Positions 9,001-15,726 of a DNA stretch of 38,074 nt are shown here, piece after piece. How positions within the stretch are numbered: the stretch's first letter is position 1; each line of letters opens with the position of its first letter. The position numbers were made by a program, and so were the translations under genes. Source of the stretch: a virus; the IMG/VR virus record IMGVR_UViG_3300027588_000004, positions 1-38,074 of that record; one strand, written 5' to 3'. Below the pieces are notes generated by a model that was not told the DNA's origin, made no database searches, and saw only the letters and a program-made list of their open reading frames with translations.

Positions 9001-11482
9001 CTGTGCGCCCTTTTTTGACGGCGTCGCGCAACTGAGTCGAAGAGATGGCATCGACCTCTTCGTCGGACTGCTTTTGCTTGAAGCTGGGCAGGTTCTTGTA
9101 CGCGTTGCGGACCATTGCAGGCGTCACCTTGCCCACCAGGTGGCTCCAGCTCTTGTTGTCACGCATGCGCTTGACGAGCTCGGCGGTGATCTCTTCGAGC
9201 TTGTAGTAGCCCATCTTGACCAGGGCTTCCATCACGCGCTGAATAGCCTTGGGTAAATCAGATACGGTGTACTGTTTGCCCGTGATGTTCATCTTCGTGT
9301 TCGAGACGTCCATCACAATGTCCAGCGCCTGAGACGCCGCGTCCTTGAACTCTTGCTTGGCCTGCTCGAGCTTGGTCGGCTCTTTGCCCGTGCCAAGGTA
9401 TGCATCATCCAGCGCCTGCACGACAGCGCGCATCTCCTGCTGTCGCTCTGCGACATCGACCTTGATCTTGGCGTCGCTGTGCAGCTTTTCCTGAGCCGCG
9501 TATGCGCCCTTGCCGTAGATGGCGTCGAAGACACCTTTCTGGACATCGGGGTTCTCGATCTCGAAGATCGCGTCTTCGCCGTACTTTTCACGCACCTGCT
9601 GCATCAGGGATTGGAACTTCTTGTACTGGGCAATCTCCTTGTCTGTGTAGCCACGTATCTTGGAGAAAGCCTCCCAGTCTTTTGCCTTCCAGGCCGCGGA
9701 TTCCTCCGGAGTCCATGAGCGAGGATCGGAAGCCTTTTCATTCTTAAAGGCTACCGCCGAAGCAGCAGCCAACTGCGCTACGAGCGGATCGTTGCGCATC
9801 TCTTCAGAGATTGCGTCACCCTGAGACTGGATGTATGAAACGACGCGATCCATCGGCTTCTGCTGCTGAGCAGAACCTTCTGGTTTCGTTTCGTTGAGCG
9901 TAGTTGAGCCCGGAGGTTGCTGATCGAACTGCGAAGGCGGCGCCTCGATGGTGTTGCCTTTCTTGATGTTCAGGTCGGGCTTCTTGGCGAAACTGGTGAT
10001 CGCACTGTCCAGCGCCTGCTGGTACTCAGGGAATTCCAGGAGCAGCTTCTCGCCTTCCTGGATCGCATCCATGTTTCCTTTGACGGCATTGAACGCTTCA
10101 ATGGCGCCGGCTTTCTCGATAGCCTTTTCGATGTTCGCCTTCTGCTCGTCGTCGGCCTTCTGGTACAGATAGGCCATCGCCTCCGGCTTGCGCAGGGTAG
10201 AGAGCAGTTCTTCACGATCGATCGAGACCGGGGACTGAAGGTTGGGTTGAGCCTTGTCGGAAGCTGCCTCAGTCGAGATGTCGCCGGTCAAATCAGCGTC
10301 AGCTTTAGGCTTCTCGCTCGGTGAGAAAGCCTTCTTTACTGCGGCAGCTCCGCCGCCAGAGACGGTTCCGCCCAGGACGCCGACAGCAGCAGAGTCGATG
10401 TACTCCTTGAAGGCTTCCTTGCTGGCGAGATCCTTGTCAGCGCCCCAACGTTCAATCGCGGTCTGCACGCCTTCGGTCATGCCCTCGCGGAAGCCGCCCT
10501 TGAACGCCTCCATCGCAATACCGCCGACGCCCTTGCCGCCCTTCATGGCGCTCATCAGGTTGCCGACAGCCTTGGAATCTGCCCAGGAATCGACAGCAGT
10601 GGCGGCAATACCCGAGAGCCACACCTTGCCCAGCGAGTACTCCTTGCCCGTCAGAGCCGCTTCTTCCACGGCATCGCCGTAGATCGAGCCGAGCTCTTGG
10701 GTTGCGTTCAGGAAGGTGTTGGCGGTGGTCGCGCCGATCGTGCCGTAGACCGTCTTCACCGCGGCCTGGGTAGCCGCTTCCGCCGTCATGCCGCGAGCCA
10801 CGTTGGCAGTGACCTGTTTGTCGATCATCTTGCCGACGAAGCCACGGACGCCAGCCTCTACCGCACCCTTTTCGATGGCGCCAGCAGCCGCACCAGCGAC
10901 AGTGCCACCACCAGGAGCAGCGAGAGTGCCAAGAGCAGCTCCGGCGAGCGACGCGACGCCAAGCTCAGCGACCTGACCCAGGAGGTAACCCGAGCTGTAC
11001 GTGAGCCACTTGCCGATTTCGCCTGATTGAACTGCATTGGTGAACGAATCCGATTCTTTGGAGATTGCCTGGACTTCCTTCTCCGCCGCCTGGAATCCCT
11101 TGAGACCCCAGTTCTTGACGGTGTCAGAACCAAGCGTGTCGCCAAGCAACGCGGCTGTGCCGTACGCCGTTTGCCTGAGCTGCTTGCCGGAGACCGACAT
11201 GCCGCGAGAGAAGTCACCCTGCTCGGGGGCTTTCGGAGCTGCCGGTGCAGCAGGAGCGTTGGCCCACGCGTATGGATCGGCGTCCATCAACGCAGGACTT
11301 TGCTGGATCTGAGGCGGCGTGCTGGCGGGAGCTCCTGGCGCCGGAGGCGTGGCGGTAGGAACCGCCCATCCATACGGGTCGCCAAGATCTAGCTGACTGT
11401 TTGAGGGGCGAGCCCTGGGGACTACGTCCTGTTTGTATGCCTCGTCGGCGGACTTGAACAGGTTCAAACCGAAATCAGCCAT
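3047..11482 (-). CDS. Giant internal virion/ejection protein (2811 aa), large polyvalent (LPD38/PLxRFG-like) family
   Basis: Probably carried in the capsid and ejected with the DNA, like T7 gp16, Bcep22 and DarB-like giants. Visible parts: a Pro/Ala-rich N-terminus with two copies of a DPYxWA motif (35-40, 69-74); a Gly/Ala-rich hydrophobic region (about 150-390) that may enter membranes; a long charged, helical centre; a zincin motif HEVYGH at 1695-1700 followed by RGLRQF, typical of peptidase-like domains in large polyvalent proteins; a YKHYVNLSGR segment near 2085; and a C-terminal block starting WNPAWGFVNFARD (2256) with NFNMRG (2414) and SGAIDINPAAIDF that I associate with LPD38. No lysozyme or transglycosylase motif was noticed. 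ATG with an AAAGG site; 75 bp after the 513-aa gene. The enzymatic role of the zincin is inferred. Confidence 0.9.
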   Translation of the reverse strand: MADFGLNLFKSADEAYKQDVVPRARPSNSQLDLGDPYGWAVPTATPPAPGAPASTPPQIQQSPALMDADPYAWANAPAAPAAPKAPEQGDFSRGMSVSGKQLRQTAYGTAALLGDTLGSDTVKNWGLKGFQAAEKEVQAISKESDSFTNAVQSGEIGKWLTYSSGYLLGQVAELGVASLAGAALGTLAAPGGGTVAGAAAGAIEKGAVEAGVRGFVGKMIDKQVTANVARGMTAEAATQAAVKTVYGTIGATTANTFLNATQELGSIYGDAVEEAALTGKEYSLGKVWLSGIAATAVDSWADSKAVGNLMSAMKGGKGVGGIAMEAFKGGFREGMTEGVQTAIERWGADKDLASKEAFKEYIDSAAVGVLGGTVSGGGAAAVKKAFSPSEKPKADADLTGDISTEAASDKAQPNLQSPVSIDREELLSTLRKPEAMAYLYQKADDEQKANIEKAIEKAGAIEAFNAVKGNMDAIQEGEKLLLEFPEYQQALDSAITSFAKKPDLNIKKGNTIEAPPSQFDQQPPGSTTLNETKPEGSAQQQKPMDRVVSYIQSQGDAISEEMRNDPLVAQLAAASAVAFKNEKASDPRSWTPEESAAWKAKDWEAFSKIRGYTDKEIAQYKKFQSLMQQVREKYGEDAIFEIENPDVQKGVFDAIYGKGAYAAQEKLHSDAKIKVDVAERQQEMRAVVQALDDAYLGTGKEPTKLEQAKQEFKDAASQALDIVMDVSNTKMNITGKQYTVSDLPKAIQRVMEALVKMGYYKLEEITAELVKRMRDNKSWSHLVGKVTPAMVRNAYKNLPSFKQKQSDEEVDAISSTQLRDAVKKGRTAIQESNDLDNEIKAENKRLSDKFGKDWDKTAPVAERENLKKMIDRQKELVGEIEKDNSGSAPAAKEEVKEEKEKRQAAQEPEVDFGTYKAEEVKEEPAMLSEDRLSTPLKQLLKGLKRAQINQIRRALVNVDGEWLNKLGNKGLMDHLLPLSNQARIDALISLADRSADELVQIGDRMAQLNTPEAKQILEFKRRIYGIMNLLNLNAPEAELTTTAAGDVSSRAGVGEEISVASAQQQAQFLRGTIAKIQKAIDDIDFRLNNSRVINEGETRFVGQDESDENAYLWGEQGFRTAKNLPQERLLEIRRQLVDQVREMQSRSTRGIAELFKRSAKNAEYLLSIERTKALKEGIPDIVVDPIFNQAREAIVGLMNDKATKLAIEVPSVQEALKIAVDEAPLEAGDVVNQLADGIKNRTLSQDEMFTLASTAIRSGRLNQGQLLQALRDRGIDVPQEMLSASPLLAFQTRMLDYLRQHGGHPSYRLAWLTSMDQLVKRHPTLMKLNIFPEAERVAYEMWKERLNTLEQRRTKDFVMENSSNAEDAFRDMLFMKYSLSQMRGAVPIPEREMMALKGTIGDLQEAWMQDVNFALKLRPDLAKQLLDPEEGLIAPTDANEFQRWKEKNDAKLDREADAKARIPYYEALAAFDGALPENKMPGSKNEEKAKKMRDIIYRRMKTMIARAEINDLPRIIHQAQEMYTKIASNAKTEAALDQMISDYLDGKQAQDEMINGQTIDQFYGMAERGVVDVDLTEQELDDLDSEAFDFDAEEEQQDESDEDGPLRKRGNWSGVYTAAVVNGWIQKITSKWKAAPQVTVLQNATMLPEPLRSKALARTGDLLDAAGLFDSETGHVYVFSDFIGSEADAQFVLFHEVYGHRGLRQFLGTKFDAFLEQMYRVYPNVREAADRFMQERGVGKLEAIDEVLSDMAGTNPDIGLVKSFIARMVVGLREIGLGRVADWIAKISNVELSYYLKGARDAAQNGGYVNNGAPGVIRLAEAVQHERLSEMYALKGDKTTAYARFNPATQTWFAYFATGDDIRNGQGGAMAMDNYGDLLKLMRSKGHVEFRKRSGVFVADRKGTDLVKLTEITNLSGMKAWMRSMITKYQNEYRPVFDLVDAIRAKGRLTERMDIKDALLRYERKTGAVVDEFRRRFVRPLESLVQEAGKQGATQQIIDRYLLARHAAERNKQIAKINEQFPDGGSGMKTKTAQRYLKQLQKQPYWQALEEIGRITDAISQKKLKYQFDTGMITAKQYQAMQVYKHYVNLSGRSDLKLDEFDDPMMLAGGSKFNVKGKEKRALGRKSEATEILSRTILGMEAALIRGQKNQVSQRVLAFFEANYDPNFVSINRIKYDQAMGDDNMVVEKEDPNYIKNPNVMVAKINGIPNTIEFKDTSPGSFAEAIHGVVGMRDSNALLERLGKFNQIVGQMLTTWNPAWGFVNFARDLQTMFFNAAADGRVTKAQAAAMVKAIPSAIKTAYYMARTENLKNTGVNPDPEMVRIYREMKLNGGLTSFLNRKDLPSQVEDLEKLLGERTKLQNAGDKFMAVMDMIEHNFSLPIEIAPRLAAYKVMREAGMSEAQAAQFAGEITVNFNMRGSVKATRQLYLFFNPAVQGSAKLLSLFGTLTPDYKLKFKSKGFVYVGLWVGLGAMMNLIGRALSDDDEAGRNAIDKLPVYKRATSMVFSADVPGAAIPIPYGWNAFYAMGNFMMDSLLGVQPITTSVKRIAQTTFESFAPMGSSGLDSKTLAGTALKGVAPTAALPIVEWVMNENRYGAPIRREDSVFGGAKLPDSQMAFRSVNPLSASAMQGLNELTGGNRLKSGAIDINPAAIDFIIGSYMPGFINESYKAAGTAARVARGEEVKNTPMPLVDRFTAKVPESFDSGAFRRAKEMVETSYNEYRNMPQNRSEIIAETPGLLRAHAIISSTTQQIRQLRSDLTRMENNPGFSDEEKVAKLNRVREREKQLYNRAVKAVMEAGPQFREAVMASD

Positions 11483-11556
11483 CTCACAGCCTTTCTATGC
11501 CACCAAGTGACCAACGAGCTTCTCGGAGGCAGCAGGGCGGCGAGTTATTGTCGTGT

Positions 11557-13098
11557 TCAGTCGGGGCTGAACTGATTCACACCAGAAGAGTAATTGGGTG
11601 TGCGCAGGAGACCGCGTGCATTGGGAGTCGCTGTGCCAGCCGGGACAGCAGACGGAGCTCTAGGAACCGGGATGCCGTCTGCATCCACCGCTACCGGGGT
11701 CCGGATCGCGCCAGAAGCGGAACGAGAAGGAGCGCCAGGAGTAGCACCAGGTGCAACGGCAGGGGCCTGCGGACGATTCGGGGGGAGAACCTCAACCTTG
11801 CGATCACCCACCATCACGTAGGCACGGCCCAGGTCGTCAGTCTTCACGACCGTGTCCACCTTGCCCTCTTGGATGGCTTTGGCCACGAGGTTGTTGGCGC
11901 GATCAGCGATCGCCACCGGGAGTAGCTCTTTGCCCTGGGTGTCGCGACTGTTGTTCAGCGCGTAGATGGAAAGCGTGGTGCCCAGGCGAGCGTTGTACTG
12001 CTGGCGCTTCACGTCGTAAGCCGCCTGCTGGTCAGGCGTCCAGTCACGCATCTGCTCAGGCGTGAGCTCTTTGGGGACGCCGATCAATCGGACTGCCTCG
12101 TTCAGGGCGCTGGTGTTGCGAGCCTGTACCGCATCGAAGTTGAACTTTTGTCCGGCGATTTGAGCCTGGCGTTCGGCAGCAGCAGTCTGGCGCTTGAGCA
12201 GCTCGAGCTGAAGGGTGTGCTGATTGGCGTTCTGTTTGAGCATCTCTCCGTGATACCACTTCTGGTCTTCCAGCACCGCCGACTTGTACGCCAGGTCGCC
12301 GGCAGCTTTCGCGACTTCGGTTTCACGCGCAAAGAAGTCCTTGGGATCCATCCGCTTTGCCATGATGTCCAGCATCGAGATCGGCGCGCCATCAGCGCCG
12401 GACAGGACAACGTCCTTCGTCTTCACCTTGGAGCCGGGGAAGATCTCTCGTTCCTGAACAGACCACGTGGCGCCCTGCGGCAGGGGTAGACCAGCCTTCT
12501 GAGCATCAGCCGACGCACGGGCGGGATCACCGTGGAGCGCGAAGTCCTGCATGATGGCGAGAGCGTCGTCCATCTTGGCATCACGGAAGCGCTTCATCAT
12601 GCCGAGCGATAGGTCAAGGCCGTCCTTGACGCTCACGTTCCCGCTTGCCAGGCCGGCAGCGTTCATCTCGCTGTACATGCGCTGCATGGCATCGAGGCGA
12701 GACATCTTCGGCTGAGCAGGAGCAGCAGGAGCCGCAGCAGCAGGAGCATCGCCGGGGACCGAAATGCCAGCTCGAGGGGCGGCAGGCATCGGAGCCTCGG
12801 GTGCTTCTCCACCACCAGGAGGCGCGATCGCAGGGCCGGTTGCGGGGGCGGCGGCACTGGCTGCATCGCCATCGCCATTGAGGTACGGGCTGTACTTCGC
12901 CGCGATCTCTTCCATCCTGCGACGGCCGGCGGCTTTGCTCTCAGCTTCATCAACCTCGAGCTTGCCTTTGCGGATGCCAAGGCGCGCAGCCTCGCGGCGC
13001 AGCTCAGAATCCTCCATCTCGGAGCGATGCTTCTCGCCCTTCATGTAGCCTTCGGTAAACGACCCGACAGCAGTTCCAAGTGCAGCAATACCAGCCAT
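11557..13098 (-). CDS. Internal virion protein (513 aa), gp15-position
   Basis: No confident family. The first 75 residues are helical and charged (GSFTEGYMKGEKHRSEMEDS), then comes an Ala/Pro/Gly-rich linker (about 75-135), then a long, mostly helical, Gln- and Ala-rich body (for example KQTAAAERQAQIAGQKFNFD) and a disordered Pro/Ala tail. There is no signal peptide or clear membrane span. The gene lies between the 411-aa protein (1-nt overlap, TAATG) and the 2811-aa giant, the order of T7 gp14-gp15-gp16, so I infer an ejected internal core protein. Low-complexity linkers make sequence-based assignment unreliable. Confidence 0.8.
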   Translation of the reverse strand: MAGIAALGTAVGSFTEGYMKGEKHRSEMEDSELRREAARLGIRKGKLEVDEAESKAAGRRRMEEIAAKYSPYLNGDGDAASAAAPATGPAIAPPGGGEAPEAPMPAAPRAGISVPGDAPAAAAPAAPAQPKMSRLDAMQRMYSEMNAAGLASGNVSVKDGLDLSLGMMKRFRDAKMDDALAIMQDFALHGDPARASADAQKAGLPLPQGATWSVQEREIFPGSKVKTKDVVLSGADGAPISMLDIMAKRMDPKDFFARETEVAKAAGDLAYKSAVLEDQKWYHGEMLKQNANQHTLQLELLKRQTAAAERQAQIAGQKFNFDAVQARNTSALNEAVRLIGVPKELTPEQMRDWTPDQQAAYDVKRQQYNARLGTTLSIYALNNSRDTQGKELLPVAIADRANNLVAKAIQEGKVDTVVKTDDLGRAYVMVGDRKVEVLPPNRPQAPAVAPGATPGAPSRSASGAIRTPVAVDADGIPVPRAPSAVPAGTATPNARGLLRTPNYSSGVNQFSPD

Positions 13099-14333
13099 TA
13101 CGCTCTCCCAATACCGCGGCGTTGCAGCGCTGCCGGGGTGTGATACTTTTCTTTGAGCTTGTCGAAGAACTCGAGGCCCTTCGCTTTCACAACGTCAGCG
13201 GGGATGACGTATTCGCCGTCGCTCAACATCGCGGGAACTTTGTCGTCCACCGGACCGCCGGGGCCATGCACCTTGCCGCCGTTGGCATAACTCAAGCCCA
13301 TGCGTCTGGCATCGACGTGACCGCCGTCTGCCAAGAAGGCGCCGAGGTCCTGGTTGCCGTAGTCGTTTCCGGTGCCGAAGCCGCCGTTCATGTTCATGGT
13401 GAAGTCATTCCAGGCGCCGCCAATACGACCGCTCAAGTTGCCGAAAGCATCCTGACCCATCTTGCTCGAGGCAAAGTTTCCAAGCCCGCTGAAGAAGCCA
13501 GAGGCGCCCTGCTGCTGGATTCCGTACATGCGCATGTTGTTGGCGAACGTGTCGTTGTACGTGGAGCCTGCTCCGCGGAATGCGCCAGCAGCTACCTGAG
13601 CTCCTGAGATGGACGGGCTCACTGCGCTGACCGCGTTGTTTACGCCGGCGCTGGAGACGCCAGACGAGGTGCCTGCGGTCTGGTTGCCCAGGCCGTAATA
13701 GTTCGCCGCTGTGTTCGGCATGTTGCGACCGAAGTTCGCCGCGCCGGCACGCAATGCAATCGCCTTGTCCATCGTGTCGAAGGCTGCGCCGGTCTGAGCG
13801 CCAGCAGAGGCAAGGGCCTCGTTGTTGTACAGCTTGGCGTTCTCTCGGGCGAAGGCGCCGCTATTAGGGTTAATACCCATACGCGACAGGGCGCGAGTGG
13901 ACTGGCCAGACGCGTTCGAGAAAGCCTGGTTTACGTTGGCTGCTGCGATGCCCTGGCGGCGCTGGATGTTCTCCTGTGAGTCGTAGCCCGTGGCGTCACG
14001 GACCATCTGCTCTTCGACAGGCTTGAACGTCTCTTTGTAGTACTGGTTCTGCTCGTCAGCGAACTGGCGCTGCTGACGCATGGACGGGATGAGCTCGCTC
14101 TGGAGCTGCTCGCGCAACGCCATGTCGCGCTGCTGCAAAGGCTTCAGCGTGTTGTTGTAGTAGTCCCTCTGGAACTCTAGCTGCTCTTTGCCCAGGTCGT
14201 ACTGGAGCTGCGCCGAGTCCTTCGCGGCCTGCGTTTGTTGAGCCGCAGCATTGGACGCGGCGTCCGACGCATTGCTCGAGGCCATATAGCCGACGACTGC
14301 CGACCCAACGATAGCGGTTGCAATTCCACTCAT
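13098..14333 (-). CDS. Internal virion/ejection protein with C-terminal SDGEYV motif (411 aa), gp14-position
   Basis: The N-terminus MSGIATAIVGSAVVGYMASS is a hydrophobic Gly/Ala/Val segment that could insert into membrane. It is followed by Ala/Gln-rich coiled coil (30-150) and a Gly/Asn/Ala/Ser-rich middle. The C-terminus has the phage signature GGKVHGPGGPVDDKVPAMLS then DGEYVIPADVV, a motif seen at the ends of many phage structural proteins. Small size, membrane-like start and position upstream of the 513- and 2811-aa proteins match ejection proteins such as T7 gp14 that form the outer-membrane pore; this is inference. ATG overlaps the stop of the cupin-SET gene (ATGA). Confidence 0.85.
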   Translation of the reverse strand: MSGIATAIVGSAVVGYMASSNASDAASNAAAQQTQAAKDSAQLQYDLGKEQLEFQRDYYNNTLKPLQQRDMALREQLQSELIPSMRQQRQFADEQNQYYKETFKPVEEQMVRDATGYDSQENIQRRQGIAAANVNQAFSNASGQSTRALSRMGINPNSGAFARENAKLYNNEALASAGAQTGAAFDTMDKAIALRAGAANFGRNMPNTAANYYGLGNQTAGTSSGVSSAGVNNAVSAVSPSISGAQVAAGAFRGAGSTYNDTFANNMRMYGIQQQGASGFFSGLGNFASSKMGQDAFGNLSGRIGGAWNDFTMNMNGGFGTGNDYGNQDLGAFLADGGHVDARRMGLSYANGGKVHGPGGPVDDKVPAMLSDGEYVIPADVVKAKGLEFFDKLKEKYHTPAALQRRGIGRA

Positions 14334-15238
14334 TCCAAACTCCCGATTCCAGACAGCCGCAAGGCTTGCCGATAGTCGATTGTGATTTCCTCTCCAGGCT
14401 GGCCACCGGTACAGCCAGCAATCTGGCGGGTGGCTACGAGGTCGATGTCTCCGTTCGGTCGCTTCACCATGATCGCGTTTGGCGCGACTGAGTGATTCGT
14501 GTACCGACCTGCCGGCGTGCGCTTGCCGTCTATCCGAGCCGGAGCAATGACCGCTCCTTCCGAGATATTGGCCGTGGCGAACACGCCTTTGCCCTCGATC
14601 GGAGAGTCGGCAACCATCATCGAGTAGCTGCCAAGCGGCATCGGGATTTGGTCATCGGTGTTCTCTGATTGCGCCCTGGCAATCTCGTGGGGTATGCCCA
14701 CCTCTGCAAGCAGAGCCAGGTAATCCTGGCGATCGGCCTCGTACCGCAAGGCCAACGCCTCTGCTCGTTCTTTCTGGTCCTGGGCCCAGGTGTCGCTCTT
14801 CTCGAGGTAGGTCGCCTCGAGCTTCTCAATGTCGGTCTCGGTCGTGGCATAGATGTTCTGCCACACCATTTCCTCGTGGACGTAGCCGATCTTGCGACCG
14901 GGTTTGCCGACAAACACCATCGGCGCCACCAGCTCGGTCGTCGTGCCGTTGTCGTTGAAGACGGTGACCCGCCCCTTGAGCATCACGTTCATGTGCTCAA
15001 AGCGCTGACGGTGGCCAACGGCCAGGATGCCGGCAGGAATGATGACTTCACGGATGTAGATCCCAGGACCAAAGCGGTGAACGACCTGAGCCTCAGCTTG
15101 CGGCATGCCCAGCATCGTGCCCTCTACCTCCTCAACGGATTTGCTCAGGGCAAAATCGCGAGCGAGCATCACCACATCCCGCTCGTCAGGGAGTTGTTGG
15201 GTGAGTACTTTGGTATTGGGTTCCTGAAGCTCGAGCAT
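14330..15238 (-). CDS. Cupin-SET domain fusion (predicted protein-lysine methyltransferase)
   Basis: Residues about 50-130 form a cupin-like beta barrel (IYIREVIIPAG, H76, H82 in EHMNVMLKGRVTVF, H121 in YVHEEM). A charged helical linker (130-195) follows. Residues 205-290 carry SET motifs: GKGVFA (216-221, SAM-binding start), RYTNHSVAPNA (245-255, the NHSxxPN signature) and GEEITIDY (282-289, ending in the catalytic-type Tyr289). No pre-SET cysteine cluster is present and the SET insert is short. SET enzymes transfer a methyl group from S-adenosylmethionine to lysine; the target could be a virion or host protein. The ATG at 15238 has an AGAGG site, and the gene sits between the fibre-assembly chaperone and the ejection proteins. 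Activity and substrate are inferred. Confidence 0.88.
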   Translation of the reverse strand: MLELQEPNTKVLTQQLPDERDVVMLARDFALSKSVEEVEGTMLGMPQAEAQVVHRFGPGIYIREVIIPAGILAVGHRQRFEHMNVMLKGRVTVFNDNGTTTELVAPMVFVGKPGRKIGYVHEEMVWQNIYATTETDIEKLEATYLEKSDTWAQDQKERAEALALRYEADRQDYLALLAEVGIPHEIARAQSENTDDQIPMPLGSYSMMVADSPIEGKGVFATANISEGAVIAPARIDGKRTPAGRYTNHSVAPNAIMVKRPNGDIDLVATRQIAGCTGGQPGEEITIDYRQALRLSGIGSLE

Positions 15239-15249
15239 GAAAAACCTCT

Positions 15250-15270
15250 GGCCGATTTTAGGTGGGGCTC
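15250..15270. repeat. 21-bp dispersed repeat, copy A
   Basis: GGCCGATTTTAGGTGGGG plus CTC. It matches 22732-22752 at 18 of 21 positions. It overlaps the last codons and stop of the fibre-assembly chaperone gene and lies 12 nt upstream of the cupin-SET start. Function unknown: a regulatory site or a recombination scar. Confidence 0.55.
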
Positions 15271-15725
15271 GGAGGTTCCGGCCAAGCTACGTCGGTTGGG
15301 AAGCCGGCCTGTTGAGGAACGTCGCGCAGGATCTGACGGTAGTCCTGCCAGGCGTTGTAGAGGGCGTCGCCCAGGCGCGCCTTGGCGGATATGGTGTCGG
15401 TCCAGTCTGACGCCGTGAGCAAGCCGTTGCGTTTGTCGCGAACGGTCTCAGCCCAGGCGTCCAGGTTCGGAGTTCTTGTGTCATGCCACGCGAACGTCTC
15501 GTTGCTCCACTCGTGGCCTGGGCCGGGACGCGCTTTCTTTATCTCGACTTGCTCGGACGTGTACGCGACCAGTTCTCCATTGCTCACGTAATGCAGCGCA
15601 GGAGATCCGACGCCATCAAGCAAACCTTTGCCTTCGCGCATTTGCGCATAGAAAGATTCGTCCGGGCACCTGCCAGTGATCTCAATCTCTCCAGTAGCGA
15701 TGTCGTAAACGATGTAGTTCTTCAT
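15258..15725 (-). CDS. Tail-fibre assembly chaperone-like protein (155 aa)
   Basis: The C-terminal 75 residues match the phage tail assembly chaperone family (Pfam Phage_tail_APC): RDKRNGLLTASDWTDTISAK, then WQDYRQILRDVPQQAGFPTD and VAWPEPPSPT. The N-terminus (MKNYIVYDIATGEIEITGRC) is the usual short beta domain of these proteins. They help fold or trimerise fibre tips and sit directly after the fibre gene they serve, which here is the 649-aa protein, 1 nt upstream. The first 80 residues are less typical. ATG start at 15725. Confidence 0.85.
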   Translation of the reverse strand: MKNYIVYDIATGEIEITGRCPDESFYAQMREGKGLLDGVGSPALHYVSNGELVAYTSEQVEIKKARPGPGHEWSNETFAWHDTRTPNLDAWAETVRDKRNGLLTASDWTDTISAKARLGDALYNAWQDYRQILRDVPQQAGFPTDVAWPEPPSPT

Positions 15726-15726
15726 A

